From the NCBI GenBank assembly GCA_903933395.1, contig CAIZKA010000566.1, positions 1-15,091 of the forward strand: a stretch of DNA of 15,091 nucleotides. Direction: 5' to 3'. Under the pieces are notes generated by a model. That model was not told the origin of the DNA. It worked only from the letters and a program-made list of their open reading frames with translations, and ran no database searches. Position 1 is the stretch's first letter; every line of letters starts with the position of its first letter. Source of the DNA: an uncultured beta proteobacterium. Lineage in GTDB: Bacteria; Pseudomonadota; Gammaproteobacteria; Burkholderiales; Rhodocyclaceae. A program made the position numbers and the translations under genes. Below are positions 14,497 through 15,091 of this stretch, piece after piece.

Positions 14497-14563
14497 TTTA
14501 GTTACGGCCACTGCGCTTAACGTCGATAAGGCCGACGTTAGCCTCCACTGAAACTTCGTTTTC
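14497..14563 (-). repeat. 67-bp dispersed repeat, right copy, inside the 3' end of senB
   Basis: Minus-strand copy of the repeat at 11468-11534 (59 of 67 identical). It starts abruptly at GAAAAC (14563) and runs through the senB stop codon (14500-14498). It encodes the last 21 SenB residues (ENEVSVEANVGLIDVKRSG..). The hairpin at 14540-14518 has the stem TAACGTCGG/TCGACGTTA and loop CCTTA. Compared with the left copy, one pair changed from C-G to T-A and one from T-G to C-G; the other two hairpin changes are in the loop. The hairpin ends 40 nt before the selD ATG. Confidence 0.8.
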
Positions 14564-15091
14564 AAGAAGCCTGCAAACGTCAGCGCATTCCCGCGCCGGG
14601 GAGAACAAGGATACCCGCTCGGCGCAGCGTCGGCACAGACTCGCGTAATAGGCGGGGTCGCTCACGATACGGGAAATATGCGCGGCGAGACCTGCCGCAT
14701 CGCCCGCCGCAAACCAACCGGGGTAATCCGCGCCGAGCATGCCGCGGTTACCGGCAATGTCGCTGCCCAGGACGGGGACGCCGCTGGTCACGGCCTCGAT
14801 CAGCACGTTCGCGCCGCCTTCCATGAGCGAGGGCAGCAGCAGCAGGTGACAGCGCTTGAGGCGTTGGCGGGTTGCGGCCTGCGACAGGGCGCCGAGCCAG
14901 TGGTAGCGGCTGTCGCCGGCGCCCAGGGCCGCCACTTCGGCGGTCAATGCCGGATCAAGCGCGCCGCCGACATGGAACAGCCTCACCGGCAGGTCGGCCG
15001 GCAGCCGCCGCAGGGCACGCAGCGCCGTCAGCGGATCCTTCTCGGGACGCATGTGGCCGACCAGCGCCAGGTCGAAATGGAGCCGGCTGCG
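14498..15091 (-). CDS. senB: TIGR04348-type glycosyltransferase, probable selenosugar synthase SenB (5' end beyond window)
   Basis: The last 197 residues are visible and the frame runs off the right edge, so the N-terminal half is missing. The first visible ATG (15052) is internal. Motifs are LVGHMRPEKDPLTALRAL, RYHWLGAL, and the GT-B/GT4 donor-site block SLMEGGANVLIEAVTSGVPVL with the E-x7-E pair, then GNRGMLGADYPGWFAAGDAAGLA. This is the pattern I know from the TIGR04348 group, whose characterised member SenB joins selenophosphate-derived selenium to UDP-GlcNAc to give a selenosugar. Selenium transfer to hercynine is then done by SenA. Gene order senB-selD supports this. The C-terminal 21 residues come from a repeat and are not expected in the family. 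Another GT4 role cannot be excluded without the N-terminus. Confidence 0.8.
   Translation of the reverse strand, partial: RSRLHFDLALVGHMRPEKDPLTALRALRRLPADLPVRLFHVGGALDPALTAEVAALGAGDSRYHWLGALSQAATRQRLKRCHLLLLPSLMEGGANVLIEAVTSGVPVLGSDIAGNRGMLGADYPGWFAAGDAAGLAAHISRIVSDPAYYASLCRRCAERVSLFSPARECADVCRLLENEVSVEANVGLIDVKRSGRN

Noticed and set aside
14518..14540. SECIS element for selenocysteine insertion, given the nearby selenium genes
   Set aside because: No in-frame UGA precedes it in senB or selD, SelD uses a cysteine codon at the active site, and the other copy of the hairpin is not near a selenoprotein gene.
11468..14563. Insertion sequence or composite transposon
   Set aside because: There is no transposase gene and no visible target duplication; only the inverted repeat arrangement suggests mobility, so it is kept as a low-certainty finding.

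Overview
The window looks like chromosomal DNA of a high-GC betaproteobacterium. Rhodocyclales or Burkholderiales fits best, judging from protein similarity recalled from memory and the gene order yceD-rpmF-plsX-fabHDG-acpP-fabF followed by ygfX, nadB and rpoE. It is densely coding: 17 protein genes are clear, two of them cut by the window edges, plus one possible short leader ORF. No tRNA, rRNA, CRISPR array, transposase or phage gene was seen.

Left block (1-2385, minus strand): the envelope-stress sigma-E operon rpoE-rseA-rseB-rseC, whose genes overlap or nearly touch. A sigma-E-type promoter lies upstream of rpoE, suggesting autoregulation. Divergent from it is nadB (2569-4161, plus), the first enzyme of NAD synthesis.

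Central block (4171-10774, minus strand): the lipid/ribosome cluster in transcription order yceD, rpmF, plsX, fabH, fabD, fabG, acpP, fabF and ygfX. It couples a ribosome-linked protein (YceD) and L32 to phospholipid (PlsX) and type II fatty-acid synthesis. A strong intrinsic terminator lies between rpmF and plsX. The fabH-fabD gap holds a 21-codon ORF that begins with the same seven residues as FabD and looks like a diverged duplicate of the fabD start region. maf/yceF (10844-11425) is divergent from yceD.

Right block (11426-15091): after a palindrome-rich gap come an RsmI-like methyltransferase gene and egtD (plus strand). They converge on selD and a TIGR04348-type glycosyltransferase (minus strand), which I read as SenC and SenB of the selenoneine pathway. 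EgtD makes hercynine, SelD makes selenophosphate and SenB makes a selenosugar. The missing partner SenA (EgtB-like) would be expected just past the right edge or elsewhere in the genome.

The most unusual signal is a 67-bp repeat present twice in inverted orientation (11468-11534 and 14497-14563), flanking the rsmI-like/egtD/selD segment. The copies share a 23-nt hairpin in which every difference is in the loop or preserves pairing. The right copy encodes the C-terminal 21 residues and stop codon of SenB.
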